Part shown: positions 17,863 to 27,531 of the stretch, in pieces
How the letters are laid out: every line of letters begins with the position of its first letter
Position numbering within the stretch: the stretch's first letter is position 1
NCBI GenBank assembly: GCA_020073385.1
Contig: JAIQFH010000002.1
Coordinates: forward strand, 124,001-188,000
Source: Terriglobia bacterium
GTDB taxonomy: Bacteria > Acidobacteriota > Terriglobia > Terriglobales > Acidobacteriaceae
Reading direction: 5' to 3'
DNA: 64,000 nt
Program-made: the position numbers and the translations under genes
Notes under the pieces: generated by a model
What the model saw: the letters and a program-made list of their open reading frames with translations, nothing else
Told to the model about the DNA's origin: nothing
The model's database searches: none

Positions 17863-19131
17863 ATGGGTCGTGACGATGGGGGCGATGTGGAGAGCGGCTC
17901 ACACCGAAAAAGTGACGGATTGGGAACGCGGAAAGGTTCAAGGCGTGAATTTCTCACCTCGCTTACGGTCTTGGGACTGAGTACAGCCGTTCCCGAATCG
18001 TTGCTGGCGCCAGGTTTCGCCAAGGGAGCCAAGCGGCCTAGCCAAACGCAGAAGGAGTTTCGAGTATGGGTATGGGCCGACGCTCACGTGGGTACCGATA
18101 AGAAAAACGGCCGAGACAGCTTGGCTGAAGCAATTCGCCAATCGGAATCCCCATTCGGCTTCGACTGGGATATGGCGCTTGATTTGGGCGATGTGTCGGG
18201 CGAGCAAGGCACACCGAAGGACGCCGAAGGGGAGGAACTGGTGCGCCAATTCGGCGTACTGAAGCGGCATCGTCGCGAGCAAATCTACGACTTGTCAGGC
18301 AATCACGACCGAAGTGGTCTCGATGAACCGCCAGCTTGGTGGTGGCGAAAGTGGATCGACCCTACGGGCGAACACACGGAGTTCTCGCATGTAGACGCAG
18401 CCAAACGGCCATTTCCCATTGACGGAACGTGGGAACGGTATTCCTTCCGAGCCGGGAATCTTCTTTTCCTGATGATGAGCGACATCAACGAACCGACGCA
18501 GAAAGTCGGACGGGGGACTCTCGGAGGAAATCCCGGTGGCGTGGTGAGTGGCGAGACCTTTCGCTGGTGGAAACGAATGGTCGAGGAGAACCCATCGTCG
18601 ATCATTGTCAGTGCGCATCACTACGTTCTCAAGGACACGACCGTCGCGTCTGGCGAGTGGGAGGGGATGCAGCGCGAGAAGGACGGCAGGTGGAAACCCC
18701 GGTACCACGGTTACTTTCCGCAGGGCACGCCGCAGGGTGCGTCATTCCTTTACTGGGTGGACAGTAAGCCAGACTCTGGCGCGTTCGAGAAGGTCCTGGA
18801 GGCGGTCCCAGCGCGCGTTGACCTTTGGCTCGGAGCACACACCCATACCAATCCCGACGACACATACGGCGGGAAATCGCACATCGAGCGGCGATGGGGG
18901 ACGACCTTTATCAACGCGAGCGGCCTTACCAAGTATCATGGCGCACCAGGAACCGGGGTGCCGAGGAGCTGGCTGCTGACATTCAACGACGGAAGTAACG
19001 AGGTCATGGCCCGATGCTATCTCCACAGCGATGAGTACGCCAAGCAGGGTTGGTACCCGAAAGCGGGCCGCGTGATTAAGTTATCGAAGCCATTCAAGGT
19101 GCCCTCCGCAAATCGTGGCGCGTCAGGTTAG
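17863..19131 (+). CDS. Secreted metallophosphoesterase with Tat signal
   Basis: 422 residues from ATG 17863, chosen because AGGTGG stands 3 bases before it. The N-terminus carries a twin-arginine signal, GSRREFLTSLTVLGLSTAVP, so folded export is expected. The calcineurin-like metal sites appear in order: WADAHVG (Asp/His), DLGDVSGEQG (Asp), SGNHDRSG (Asn-His), SAHHYVLKD (His) and GAHTHTNPDD (His-x-His). It would hydrolyse a phosphate monoester or diester outside the cytoplasm; the substrate cannot be told. It stands alone, with convergent ankyrin gene downstream. Confidence 0.85.
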   Translation: MGRDDGGDVESGSHRKSDGLGTRKGSRREFLTSLTVLGLSTAVPESLLAPGFAKGAKRPSQTQKEFRVWVWADAHVGTDKKNGRDSLAEAIRQSESPFGFDWDMALDLGDVSGEQGTPKDAEGEELVRQFGVLKRHRREQIYDLSGNHDRSGLDEPPAWWWRKWIDPTGEHTEFSHVDAAKRPFPIDGTWERYSFRAGNLLFLMMSDINEPTQKVGRGTLGGNPGGVVSGETFRWWKRMVEENPSSIIVSAHHYVLKDTTVASGEWEGMQREKDGRWKPRYHGYFPQGTPQGASFLYWVDSKPDSGAFEKVLEAVPARVDLWLGAHTHTNPDDTYGGKSHIERRWGTTFINASGLTKYHGAPGTGVPRSWLLTFNDGSNEVMARCYLHSDEYAKQGWYPKAGRVIKLSKPFKVPSANRGASG

Positions 19132-19303
19132 CAAGCCCAAACGGCACGGGACGCACTTCCGCAACATCCGCAACATCACTATGGGACAGGAGTAAAATCG
19201 CAGATGAAAGCGTAGATGACGTACCCCATAGCACTCACCAACCCCGAGTTACAATCGTTTTCCTGATGCTTACTTGTGCTATCGTCCCACGTCGAGCGGC
19301 CAA

Positions 19304-20779
19304 CTACATCACCAGCGAGCGCAGGTATTCTTGCACCTCGATCTGCCCAAAGTATTGCGCGCCTCCTTCGGCTGTTGAGTGGTAGAGATCGTCTTTGATG
19401 GATCGATCCGCGCCACGCTCCGCCAGAAGCTCCACCATCGGCATGTGTCCGTATTGAGCGGCCATGTGAAGCGCGGTAACGCCTTGACCGTGCGTCAATC
19501 CTCCGAAGGTACCCTTCTGGTTGATGTTGGCACCGTGATCCAACAACCATGAGGCGGCCTCTGTGCGGTTGCATGCTGCCGCCCAGATCAGCGGAGTACC
19601 TCGATAGGGGTCGGCGTCGAGCCGCGCGCCGGCTCGTGACAGACGCTCCAAAACGCTTACGCGATTGCTCTTGCACGCCCACACCAGCGCTTCGTCGAGT
19701 ATCTCCTGCGGATCTGTCGAGGGCTGCCACTCCGGGAACCCGCTGTGCGGCCGATAGAAACCTCGGGCAGCGCCGGCCTCGGGTGTCAGGGAGCGGTTGC
19801 CGCTAAAGCAAGCCTCCACCAATTCGAGGATGCCCAGCCCAGCCGCAGCGCGAAGATTGTTTGGGGACACTGCATAGCGTCCCAGCAGATCAGCGATCTC
19901 GCGATGGCCCCAGAACAGCGCAGTGATCAGCGGAGTGCCGCCTGCGCCGTGTGCCTCGGCATCCAGGGCCGCGCCTTTCGCATGCAAGAGGCTCGCAATC
20001 TCCTGCTTGTTCGAGTACGCAGCTTGATGGAGCGGCGTCCAGCCGCGATCATTTGCATCGTTCACGTCGGCACCTGCCGCCAGCAGCGCCTCGATCGCCG
20101 ACATACCGCCTATCCAGCCCGGCTTGCCGGCGAAGCTGACGGCAAGATTCAGCAGCGTGTTGCCATTTGTCCCGCGCTCATTTGCCAAGCTGGGATTTGC
20201 TCGCAGCAAAGCCTCGAATCCGGTAACGTCACCCGAGTGCAGTGCGCTAAAGGCCGCCATGAACGGTTCGGTAGTTGCGACGTCCGTTCTGGATGCCAAC
20301 AGATTGACCCGGCTTATCAAGTCATCCCAGGTCTCGAACCCGTGCTCGCGTGCGTAGACTAGCCGGGCGTCTTCCTCGGTGAATGGAGCGAGTCGAATCT
20401 CCTCGTCCGTCCAATCCGCAAAGCGCGGATGCCATTCACGGATCTGTTCCAACGCCGCCGGGCCGGCCGATTGGCGCGTTCGCAATAAGCCATGAACCCG
20501 ATCGGTGATCCATGCCACATTAGCGACGAACAAACGCGTGTGGCGGGAACGCGAAGACGGCTCGGCGTAGGCCTTCAACTTGGGCCAACTGGCGAACCCC
20601 TGCTCGCGAGCCAGCACGAACTGCGCATCGTGCAGAGCTGCGAGTTGTCGCGCGGATACTTCGTCTACCGTGGTCCAACGGCTATGGTGGTGGCGCAGGC
20701 GAGAAATTGCATCTTGGTTTCCAGCGCGAATTGCCCGCAAGAGTTCGCGCGCCTGCTTCTTCTGCTGTTCGAGATTCAA
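19304..20779 (-). CDS. Ankyrin-repeat protein
   Basis: 491 residues without signal peptide or membrane helix. The N-terminal ~170 residues are helical (KKQARELLRAIRAGNQDAIS, REQGFASWPKLKAYA, YAREHGFETWDDLI), a segment often placed before ankyrin arrays in soil bacteria. Ankyrin units follow from about residue 175: GNTLLNLAVSFAG, RGWTPLHQAAYSNKQEIASL, GGTPLITALFWGHREIADLL, GTPLIWAAACNRTEAASWLL and GVTALHMAAQYGHMPMVELL. It is likely a cytoplasmic protein-binding scaffold. Its partner is unknown and the neighbours give no hint. Confidence 0.88.
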   Translation of the reverse strand: MNLEQQKKQARELLRAIRAGNQDAISRLRHHHSRWTTVDEVSARQLAALHDAQFVLAREQGFASWPKLKAYAEPSSRSRHTRLFVANVAWITDRVHGLLRTRQSAGPAALEQIREWHPRFADWTDEEIRLAPFTEEDARLVYAREHGFETWDDLISRVNLLASRTDVATTEPFMAAFSALHSGDVTGFEALLRANPSLANERGTNGNTLLNLAVSFAGKPGWIGGMSAIEALLAAGADVNDANDRGWTPLHQAAYSNKQEIASLLHAKGAALDAEAHGAGGTPLITALFWGHREIADLLGRYAVSPNNLRAAAGLGILELVEACFSGNRSLTPEAGAARGFYRPHSGFPEWQPSTDPQEILDEALVWACKSNRVSVLERLSRAGARLDADPYRGTPLIWAAACNRTEAASWLLDHGANINQKGTFGGLTHGQGVTALHMAAQYGHMPMVELLAERGADRSIKDDLYHSTAEGGAQYFGQIEVQEYLRSLVM

Positions 20780-21126
20780 GACTCCTCCTTCGTATGCCTG
20801 GTCCGCATGTCAGGCGAAAGAGGATCGACCCGGAGGTGATGTCTCAACGAGGCAGGTGGGCGCAGCCCTTTCCGCGGACAGGACGCGTCCTGCACGCGTC
20901 TCGGGTGAGTGTACCAAAAGTCGAGGATCCCTGCGGAGTCAACCCTCGATGAACAGAGTTGGCTCAGTCTCTTCCGCGTCTTCATTGTTGTGCATGGTCG
21001 ACAGCCAACACAAAATCGTGATCGCTCTTTGACCCTATGGACCGGGTTTTGAATGCAATTCCTGCAAACAACAGTTGAAGATTAAATTTCTCGTTTGCTC
21101 GTGACCGAACTAGTACCGGTTAGGGC
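20780..21126. other. Intergenic region, nothing firm seen
   Basis: About 350 bases between two minus-strand genes. It should hold the ankyrin promoter. The end near 21050-21110 is AT-richer, but I cannot mark a promoter or terminator with confidence. Confidence 0.4.
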
Positions 21127-22386
21127 CTAGCTTGGCCGCTGTGCTGTGTTTTCGATCAGTGCGCTTGGGTATCGCTCTCTCGAGGTCAGGAGGATCCAGT
21201 CGATTAACGGCGTCGTCATAAGGGTTGTGGCGAGGGCCATGATCACCATCATGGAGAACAACGTCGGGGAGAGAATATGCAAGTCGAGTCCCACATTGAG
21301 GATGACAAGCTCAACCAGTCCCCTGGTGTTCACCAGGACTCCCACTGCCAGCGACTCGCGCCACGACATCCCGCTTCCGCGGACGATCACTGCACTTACA
21401 ACGAGCTTGCTTCCCACCGCTACCATCACGATGAGGCCGCAGAGCAACCAGAGTTCAACGCTGTTTAGCAGCCCGATACTGGTGCGGAGACCGGTGTAGG
21501 CGAAGAAGAGCGGCAACAACACGACCAGGGTTACTGATTCCAGCCGGTTCCGTAGCTCCTCCTCGAGTTTGCCGCCCTTGGGCATCACGATCCCCGCCAG
21601 AAAGGCGCCGAATAAGGCATGAACCGCCAGCGCCTCGGTTACCCAAACGGATAACAGTAGCAGGATCATGGTCGCCCCAAACCGGCCGAGGCCCGGTGCA
21701 TCTCTCGCGGGAAGCCAACGGCGTAACGCCGGGCGGACCAGGAATACCATCGCGAGAATGTATCCGCCAAGCGCCGCGAAGCGCATGGGTAGCGGAGTCT
21801 GGCTCGCCTCCGGACGCGCGATCACAGTGATGACGGCGAGGAGGCACCAAGCAGTAATATCGTCGAACGCCGCACACGAGATGGCAAACACCCCCACCCG
21901 GGTGTGCATTAGTTTGCAATCGGCTAGAATGCGCGCCAGAACAGGGAAGGCGGTAATGCTCATCGCCGCTCCCAAAAACAGCACGAACGGCAGCCTCGGA
22001 GCACCGTTGCCCAGACGTGGATAGAGTCCCCACGCTAGAACTCCCCCGAGCAGGAAAGGCGCCACGATACTCGCCTGGCTGGCTGCGATGACCACTCTGG
22101 TAGACCCCCGAAGAGATCCCGGCCGAACTTCAAGACCTACCAGGAACATGAACAGGACGAGACCCAGCTGGCTAAGCGCATACAGCGCCTCGAGGCCTCC
22201 TGCGGGAAACAGGCCGTTCATGATTGCAGGGGAAATTCTGCCCAGTAAGGATGGACCCAACAGGATGCCGGCAGCCATCTCGCCCATCACTGCGGGCTGG
22301 CCGATGAACCGGAACGCCGCCGCCATCAGTCTGGCGGCTGTCAGGATCACGACCATCTGGAGAAACAGCAGTTTCAGTTCAGGCAT
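21127..22386 (-). CDS. Cation:proton antiporter, CPA2 (Kef/NapA-like) family
   Basis: 419 residues, nearly all hydrophobic, with about 12 membrane helices. Typical CPA2 pieces are GQPAVMGEMAAGILLGPSLL in helix 2, GLVLFMFLVGLEVRPGSLRG, a central SCAAFDDITAWCLLAVIT with the acidic ion-binding pair (DD), and LVELVILNVGLDL near the end. There is no C-terminal TrkA-N domain, so it resembles the short NapA/KefB-like Na+ or K+/H+ exchangers. It acts in the inner membrane in pH or ion homeostasis. Isolated gene; a CRP-type palindrome lies about 235 bases upstream. Confidence 0.9.
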   Translation of the reverse strand: MPELKLLFLQMVVILTAARLMAAAFRFIGQPAVMGEMAAGILLGPSLLGRISPAIMNGLFPAGGLEALYALSQLGLVLFMFLVGLEVRPGSLRGSTRVVIAASQASIVAPFLLGGVLAWGLYPRLGNGAPRLPFVLFLGAAMSITAFPVLARILADCKLMHTRVGVFAISCAAFDDITAWCLLAVITVIARPEASQTPLPMRFAALGGYILAMVFLVRPALRRWLPARDAPGLGRFGATMILLLLSVWVTEALAVHALFGAFLAGIVMPKGGKLEEELRNRLESVTLVVLLPLFFAYTGLRTSIGLLNSVELWLLCGLIVMVAVGSKLVVSAVIVRGSGMSWRESLAVGVLVNTRGLVELVILNVGLDLHILSPTLFSMMVIMALATTLMTTPLIDWILLTSRERYPSALIENTAQRPS

Positions 22387-22619
22387 CGCCCCACTCCAAC
22401 TTGCGGGACGCTCGTTTTCCAGTCATATTCGAGTCACGCTACCGCATGGGCAGGGACGATGTATTCCGGCCAAGTGGGCGTTCATCATACCCTAACCGGA
22501 GCCGACACTGCCGCCGTACCGGGGGGATGTTCGGCTCTGTCCCATTCAACCCATTTTTCCAACAGCCCGAGTTGTATCTTTGAATTGTTGAAATATGGCC
22601 ATTTCACGCAATAACCGGT

Positions 22620-22635
22620 TGTGACAAAGATCACT
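22620..22635. promoter_or_regulatory. CRP-type palindrome (near consensus)
   Basis: TGTGACAAAGATCACT fits TGTGA-N6-TCACA with one mismatch at the last base. It lies between the antiporter gene (start 22386, minus) and the small membrane protein at 22850 (plus), so it could serve either. It is one of four such sites in the window. Confidence 0.45.
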
Positions 22636-22702
22636 GACAACAGAGGTGAAAAACGCTTTTAATAGGGATCGGAGGAATCAAAACTGAATACCTCTGAATT
22701 GG

Positions 22703-22764
22703 GCCCGGTCCCGCTTAGAAGCAGTCGTATCGTTCAGCCGCCGCTCGGCGGCTAGGGACCGGGC
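22703..22764. ncRNA. Compact branched inverted-repeat element, possible structured RNA
   Basis: A perfect 10-bp outer stem, GCCCGGTCCC (22703-22712) with GGGACCGGGC (22755-22764), encloses two inner hairpins: GCTTAGAAGC (22713-22722) and AGCCGCCG-CT-CGGCGGCT (22736-22753). Outer and inner stems abut almost without unpaired bases, as in a three-way junction. No gene covers it. It may be a small RNA, the leader of the gene at 22850, or a miniature mobile palindrome. Strand is not determined. Confidence 0.4.
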
Positions 22765-22849
22765 TTCTAGTGCTTCGGGCGAGGTGTTCCGAACCCCAAG
22801 CAAGCGGGAATCGGCTTGCACTTGGGTTGGAATCGGGCTGAGGTGGCTC

Positions 22850-23119
22850 ATGACCCTAACTGTCGTGGCGGTGCTGTTCGGAGTTTCCGCAATTGGTCTG
22901 ATCGTCCTTCTCATCTACAAGAGCACACTCACGATGCACAGGGATGACCAGTTGTTTCTGGATGACGCGAGCTCGCACATGCACGCCGAGCAGACGGAAC
23001 TATTGGCCAAGGTCAACCGGCTTACGATCCCGTTGCGCGTGTGTAGCATCGGGTCTGGCGTGTTTCTTCTGTTACTCGTTGCGATGTTGATCTACCAGAA
23101 ACTGAACGAACTCCAGTAG
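22850..23119 (+). CDS. Small membrane protein, two helices
   Basis: 89 residues from ATG 22850, preferred to a GTG at 22784 because GAGGTGG lies just upstream. Helix one (TVVAVLFGVSAIGLIVLLIY) is followed by a polar stretch (MHRDDQLFLDDASSHMHAEQ) and helix two (VCSIGSGVFLLLLVAMLIY). I recall similar short proteins in Terriglobia, all without known function. The gene stands alone. Confidence 0.65.
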   Translation: MTLTVVAVLFGVSAIGLIVLLIYKSTLTMHRDDQLFLDDASSHMHAEQTELLAKVNRLTIPLRVCSIGSGVFLLLLVAMLIYQKLNELQ

Positions 23120-23488
23120 CATCGAACGCAGGGACTCGCGTCGTCCAGCCAACAACCTTGCGTTGTGCAAGGCGGCGCCACTTAGCTCGTACCGATTTTT
23201 ATAGAACTTCCTCCTCACTGGCGTAACATCGCGGTCACACTCAAATACCCCTCAATGAGCGCGCTTGAATACCATTACGTCTGGCGGCACTTCTACGTAG
23301 CTCCCGTCGAACCGTACGTTGCGAAGATGAACGAGTGAAATTGACGCCTGTTAGCGAGAGTTAGCTTCCCGATTGCCCTTACGTCATCCTCTAGGAGCTA
23401 GATCCGATGCAACAAGGTTGTTGGTTTCAGTCGCCCTCAATGATCTTTATCTTCGACAACGGAACGCAATCCGGAGCACAATGACCGG
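23120..23488. other. Intergenic region, nothing firm seen
   Basis: About 370 bases between two plus-strand genes. It must contain the promoter of the large permease gene at 23489, but no convincing -35/-10 pair, repeat or small gene was recognised. Confidence 0.4.
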
Positions 23489-25840
23489 ATGTTCCAGGAT
23501 GTCAAGTACGCGCTTCGGTTTTGGGCGAACCGTCCATGGCAGACAGGATTTGCTATCGCCGCCCTGGCCATAGGCATCGGTGCAAACACAGGCGTGTTCA
23601 GCGTGGTCAATGCATTGCTACTGCGCTCCCTTCCGTTTCGCGAGCCGGACCGCCTGGCCCTTACACATGAGTTCATTCCACCACACGATACCGCAAAGCT
23701 GTTTCATAAGTGGACTCAGCAGAGTACATATCTCGCCGACGCCGCGCTATTTGAGGAATTTGATGTGAACTTCGGCGGGATGCGCGTCGCCAGCCGCGCG
23801 CACGTAGCCCAGACGTCTTGGAATTTTTTCTCTGTGCTCGGCGCACAGCCGGTATTAGGACGTGGCTTCGCTTCACAGGATGAGGTGGACGCGACGGGTT
23901 TTGGCTTGCCGGGACGCAATGCAGTGGCGGTAATCGGTTACGGTCTTTGGCAACAGCTCTTCGGTGCTCATCCAAAGGCTCTCGGCGCGATTATCCGAGT
24001 CGACGGACATCCACTTACCGTGATAGGCGTTGCGCCTCCGGGATTTGATTTTCCAGGCAGGGCTGTTCTGTGGAAGCCCGCAGCGTTCAGCCCCGGCAAC
24101 AACGGTTGGGCGACCATCGCGCGACTGAAGCCAAATATTCCCTGGGCGCAGGCCCGTGCCGCCTTTGCCATAGAGGCAAGACACCTGTCGCCGAATCAGG
24201 AAGGGCCCGAAGACTTCCGCCCGAGCATTACCTCGCTTCGGGACGCACTTGCGGGCTCAGCGAAGAACGCCTCGCTCATAGTTATGGGCGCAGTGGTATT
24301 GGTTCTACTGATTGCCTGCACGAATATTGCGAACAGTTTGACCGCTCACACAGCCGATCGCATGCCGGAGTTGTGCATACGCTCCGCCCTGGGAGCAAGT
24401 GGTGGGCGCCTGGCACGCCAGTTGTTCACCGAGTGCCTGCTCCTGTCTTTCGTTGCAACTCTGGCCGGACTTGCTGTCGCTTATTGGACAACGTCGATCG
24501 CGGCGAAGGTCGAGCCCCCAACTCTCACCGAACGATCTTATTCAATCCTCGATGCACGTGTTCTGGCATTTACAGTAATCGTCTCGATAGTGACTGCTTT
24601 GATGTTTGGCATCTTGCCATCCTTATACCTGGGCCGCGTCCACGCCTTGCGAGCACGCAGTTCCAGCCGGTCTCATGGCTCACGACTGGTTCGCGAAATC
24701 TTGGTCGGCACACAGATCATGCTCACGATCATTCTTCTTGCGGGGTCGGTGTCGTTGGGCCGGGCATTCGTTCACTTGATGAGAATCGACCGCGGCTATG
24801 ATGTGAAACAAGTGGTCACTGTAAGCGTCTCGCTGGACGGAACGACACATCAGCTGAATAAGAGGCAGCTTCCTTACTTCGAGCAGGTACTGGATAGGAT
24901 TCGCCGCCTTCCCGGAGTTCGTACCGCAAGTGCGACAGAATTCCTTCCCCTGTACGCATCGGCATTTGTCGGAGGGCCCTTTGGGCTGGATGGACGTCCG
25001 GCTGCGCGCAATTCCACGATGGTTCCGGTCATGGCTGAATACTTCGAGACGATGGGCGCGAGAATTCTCTACGGTCGGGAGTTCTCGGAGGCCGAAATCC
25101 ACTCCGGCGCGAGAGTCGCGGTAGTCAATCAGCGATTCGCTGCGGGGTTCGGCGCCCCGCAGGACGCTATAGATCATCAACTCACGAATGGGAGTGATAG
25201 TTGGAGAATCGTTGGTGTCGTGAAGGGCATGGAGTACGAGACTGATCCGACCACTGCACACGGGAATGAGGTATTCATACCGTCGACAAACCCAGGCAGC
25301 TTCTTCTCGACGTTTGTCGTGCGCGTGGATGGCCGGGCGGAAGACCGCCTCGCTGAGGTTCGCGACGTTATCCAATCGGTAGATCCACAAGTTCCTGTAT
25401 TCGGTGCGAAAACCATGGAGCAGCGGCTCGCCGAAGTCTTCGCCGCCCCAAAGTTCTTCCGGACCGCCGTGTCGTTCTTCGCCGGATTCGCACTGCTGTT
25501 AGCTGTAATCGGTATCTACGGCATCGTGTCTTATGCTGTGGTCCAGAGGACACAGGAAATGGGAATACGGTTAGCCTTGGGTACAACTCCGCTCCGACTC
25601 CGTGGCATGCTATTGCGGCAGGGACTGCTAATGGTTGTGGCCAGTGCGATTCCCGGAATAGCCGGAGCACAACTCTCGGAGCGCTTTCTCGAGGCCCTGA
25701 TCGATGGGGCAACGCCAATTGGCCTGGGAACCTCGGCAGGACTGATTTTCCTGCTCGCTCTCGTCGCTTCGACGAGTATCTGGTCCGCCAGTCGTCGCAT
25801 CGCAAGATTCGATATCACGACCATTCTGCGTTCTGAGTAA
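23489..25840 (+). CDS. ADOP-type double FtsX permease (MacB-like)
   Basis: 783 residues with two MacB/FtsX permease halves in tandem. Residues ~1-210: first helix (FAIAALAIGIGANTGVFSVV) and MacB periplasmic core (VLGRGF, VIGYGLWQQLFGAHPKALG, VIGVAPPGFDFPG). Residues ~250-400: three helices. Then a second core (FSEAEIHSGARVAVVNQRFA) and a last three-helix FtsX block (FAGFALLLAVIGIYGIVSYA, TQEMGIRLALGTTPLRLRGM). This is the acidobacterial duplicated orphan permease family: no ABC ATPase gene accompanies it, and here too it stands alone. The substrate is unknown; MacB relatives couple ATP hydrolysis to export or periplasmic work. Confidence 0.92.
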   Translation: MFQDVKYALRFWANRPWQTGFAIAALAIGIGANTGVFSVVNALLLRSLPFREPDRLALTHEFIPPHDTAKLFHKWTQQSTYLADAALFEEFDVNFGGMRVASRAHVAQTSWNFFSVLGAQPVLGRGFASQDEVDATGFGLPGRNAVAVIGYGLWQQLFGAHPKALGAIIRVDGHPLTVIGVAPPGFDFPGRAVLWKPAAFSPGNNGWATIARLKPNIPWAQARAAFAIEARHLSPNQEGPEDFRPSITSLRDALAGSAKNASLIVMGAVVLVLLIACTNIANSLTAHTADRMPELCIRSALGASGGRLARQLFTECLLLSFVATLAGLAVAYWTTSIAAKVEPPTLTERSYSILDARVLAFTVIVSIVTALMFGILPSLYLGRVHALRARSSSRSHGSRLVREILVGTQIMLTIILLAGSVSLGRAFVHLMRIDRGYDVKQVVTVSVSLDGTTHQLNKRQLPYFEQVLDRIRRLPGVRTASATEFLPLYASAFVGGPFGLDGRPAARNSTMVPVMAEYFETMGARILYGREFSEAEIHSGARVAVVNQRFAAGFGAPQDAIDHQLTNGSDSWRIVGVVKGMEYETDPTTAHGNEVFIPSTNPGSFFSTFVVRVDGRAEDRLAEVRDVIQSVDPQVPVFGAKTMEQRLAEVFAAPKFFRTAVSFFAGFALLLAVIGIYGIVSYAVVQRTQEMGIRLALGTTPLRLRGMLLRQGLLMVVASAIPGIAGAQLSERFLEALIDGATPIGLGTSAGLIFLLALVASTSIWSASRRIARFDITTILRSE

Positions 25841-26025
25841 CGTGTGGTGGTACTGGCAAGTCAGTTCTCGATGGCGATGCCTGGAAGCCCTGCACATTTC
25901 CAGCGCGCGGTCGACAATGTAGAAACAGTCCCTCAGTTAGCGCAAAATCCCCACGCGCATTTACCCCCGGTCGGGGGCCGAGCGTAGAGGCCCGTTCTCA
26001 ACAGTCTGTCCGAGACGGCCTTCTG

Positions 26026-26048
26026 AGCCCATCCGGGCTGTTCTTTTT
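26026..26048 (+). terminator. Probable rho-independent terminator
   Basis: AGCCC (26026-26030), ATCC, GGGCT (26035-26039), then GTTCTTTTT. A short GC stem followed by a T tract, about 190 bases past the ADOP gene and in its orientation. Confidence 0.5.
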
Positions 26049-26079
26049 GCCAATGAGTAGGGTCTCGCGGCGTCGGCTC

Positions 26080-26706
26080 CTAGGGGAGCATGCCGATCGC
26101 CACAGTGTTGGTGCGCATGTGGGTCATGTAACCCACATCGCCCTTTTGTGGGTCCACTTTTGTTGCTTTCTGAGAGCCTAACTTTCTCGCAATCTTGTCT
26201 CTGGCGTCGCTGTTGTCGGGCCCGCCTTCCGTAAAGACGTAAGTCACCCGGTCCGCATTCCGATTCACGAAGTGCGTGTAGAAATCCCCAACGGTGGCGT
26301 TTCCCATCCAGATGTCAACCAGAAAAATGGCCGAAAACTTGTTGGCATAAGCTTTGTCGCCGAGAAGGCCCATGCCAGGCAAATAGCCGCCAGAGAAGAG
26401 ATACAGGATCTGCTGAGACGGCGCGAACCTCTGGTCCTGTGCATTCACCAGAGCGTCAAAGGCTTTTGAACCGTTCACGTGACGCGGGGGGAGCGAAACG
26501 AAGATGTGAAACCGCTCTTTCAAGGCATTCATGTAGTTCCACATGTAAACGTCACTTTGAACCGGTTTGTCTTCATCTTTGTTCCGCTTAATTCCATCCA
26601 TTTGGCTAGGCTTTACAGCGATGCCGCCAAACACCACCAGCAATGGAAGATCCGGCTTGTTGGCAACCCAGAGCTTCCCGTAGCCTGGTATATCGATATC
26701 ACTCAT
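26080..26706 (-). CDS. Hypothetical protein, possible alpha/beta-hydrolase-like fold
   Basis: 208 residues from ATG 26706, chosen because AAGAGAAGAAGC precedes it; ATG 26763 would add 19 residues of poor composition. The order strand (LPLLVVFGGIAVKP), HIFVSLPPRHVNGSKAF, QQILYLFSGGYLPGMGLLGD, FSAIFLVDIWMGNATVGDF and RVTYVFTEGGPDNSDARD suggests an alpha/beta-hydrolase-like sheet with FSGGYLPG in the place of a nucleophile elbow, but the usual Ser is not clearly in G-x-S-x-G form. I do not recognise the family. No helpful neighbours. Confidence 0.6.
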   Translation of the reverse strand: MSDIDIPGYGKLWVANKPDLPLLVVFGGIAVKPSQMDGIKRNKDEDKPVQSDVYMWNYMNALKERFHIFVSLPPRHVNGSKAFDALVNAQDQRFAPSQQILYLFSGGYLPGMGLLGDKAYANKFSAIFLVDIWMGNATVGDFYTHFVNRNADRVTYVFTEGGPDNSDARDKIARKLGSQKATKVDPQKGDVGYMTHMRTNTVAIGMLP

Positions 26707-27078
26707 GTTGCTTCTTCTCTTTCTCGGGGGCGAGATATTGTACGCTAATCGATTCCACTCCACTCATATTCCTTGGCGGCGGAATCTGGGCCATCGGCTC
26801 ACCGCCACCGGATACAGTGTTTCCCACAGGGTCCTACCGGAAATACCTAATGTAGTTTTCACCTGCGGAGGGTAATCCTCTAAAGCCTATTCTGCTGGAT
26901 CAGTCATTTTTGGGTACGGGTTTGGAACATTCCGGTCTGTTGCTGTTCTACACGGGTCTGACTGTAGTCAAAGTTTGTGGGCCATGTAGAAGTGTGAAGT
27001 ACAAAGAACGGTTCGGATCACGCGATGCAAGAGTCGGATCAGAGTACGAAGTGCAACCACGTTTCCCAGGAGAGCGAC
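26707..27078. other. Intergenic region between divergent genes
   Basis: About 370 bases that must hold both divergent promoters. No clear -10/-35 pair, repeat or small gene was recognised. Confidence 0.4.
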
Positions 27079-27450
27079 ATGCGCGATGTGTACGAAGTTC
27101 TGCGAGCCAAAGAAATTCTCATCGAGCAACTCCGTCGAGAGATCGAAGCTCTGCGGTTGGTAGCTCCGCTACTGAACGATGACGGAGATAATGGATCGCT
27201 CGAAAATACGCCAGGTAGTCGAACGCAGTCAGATGCTCAGAGCCTTCGCTCGATAAGGCGCCTCGTCAGAGCACGCCTGCCCAAGGAATCAGATCGCGAA
27301 AGCGCGATGGTTACAGAAGAGGCAACGGTCGTCACCGCTCAGAAAATGTCCGGGCGCCTGAAACGACTGGCTCGACCAGTGCTGGATGCCGTTAATTCTA
27401 TAGCCAGCGAGCCGAAGGACAGGTTGGATACCGCTGAAAGAGCCAGTTGA
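27079..27450 (+). CDS. Small helical protein of unknown function
   Basis: 123 residues from ATG 27079 with AGGAG 6-10 bases upstream; an ATG at 27025 in frame has no such signal. The N-terminus DVYEVLRAKEILIEQLRREI then EALRLVAPLL is a heptad-like coiled coil, the type I recall from small acidobacterial proteins beginning this way. The rest is polar and basic, likely disordered. No membrane helix or catalytic motif. The metallophosphoesterase at 27532 follows after 81 bases on the same strand. Confidence 0.65.
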   Translation: MRDVYEVLRAKEILIEQLRREIEALRLVAPLLNDDGDNGSLENTPGSRTQSDAQSLRSIRRLVRARLPKESDRESAMVTEEATVVTAQKMSGRLKRLARPVLDAVNSIASEPKDRLDTAERAS

Positions 27451-27531
27451 GGGCGATGCCCAAAACACCGTTCCCTTGCCCCCTATTCCTTTCCGGAATC
27501 CCGGCGCACCCTTTCGGAATCCAATCTGTCG

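Noticed and set aside
23489..25840. Antibiotic exporter MacB
   Set aside because: It lacks the ATPase domain at the N-terminus and has two permease halves, so it is the ADOP type; a drug-export role should not be assumed.
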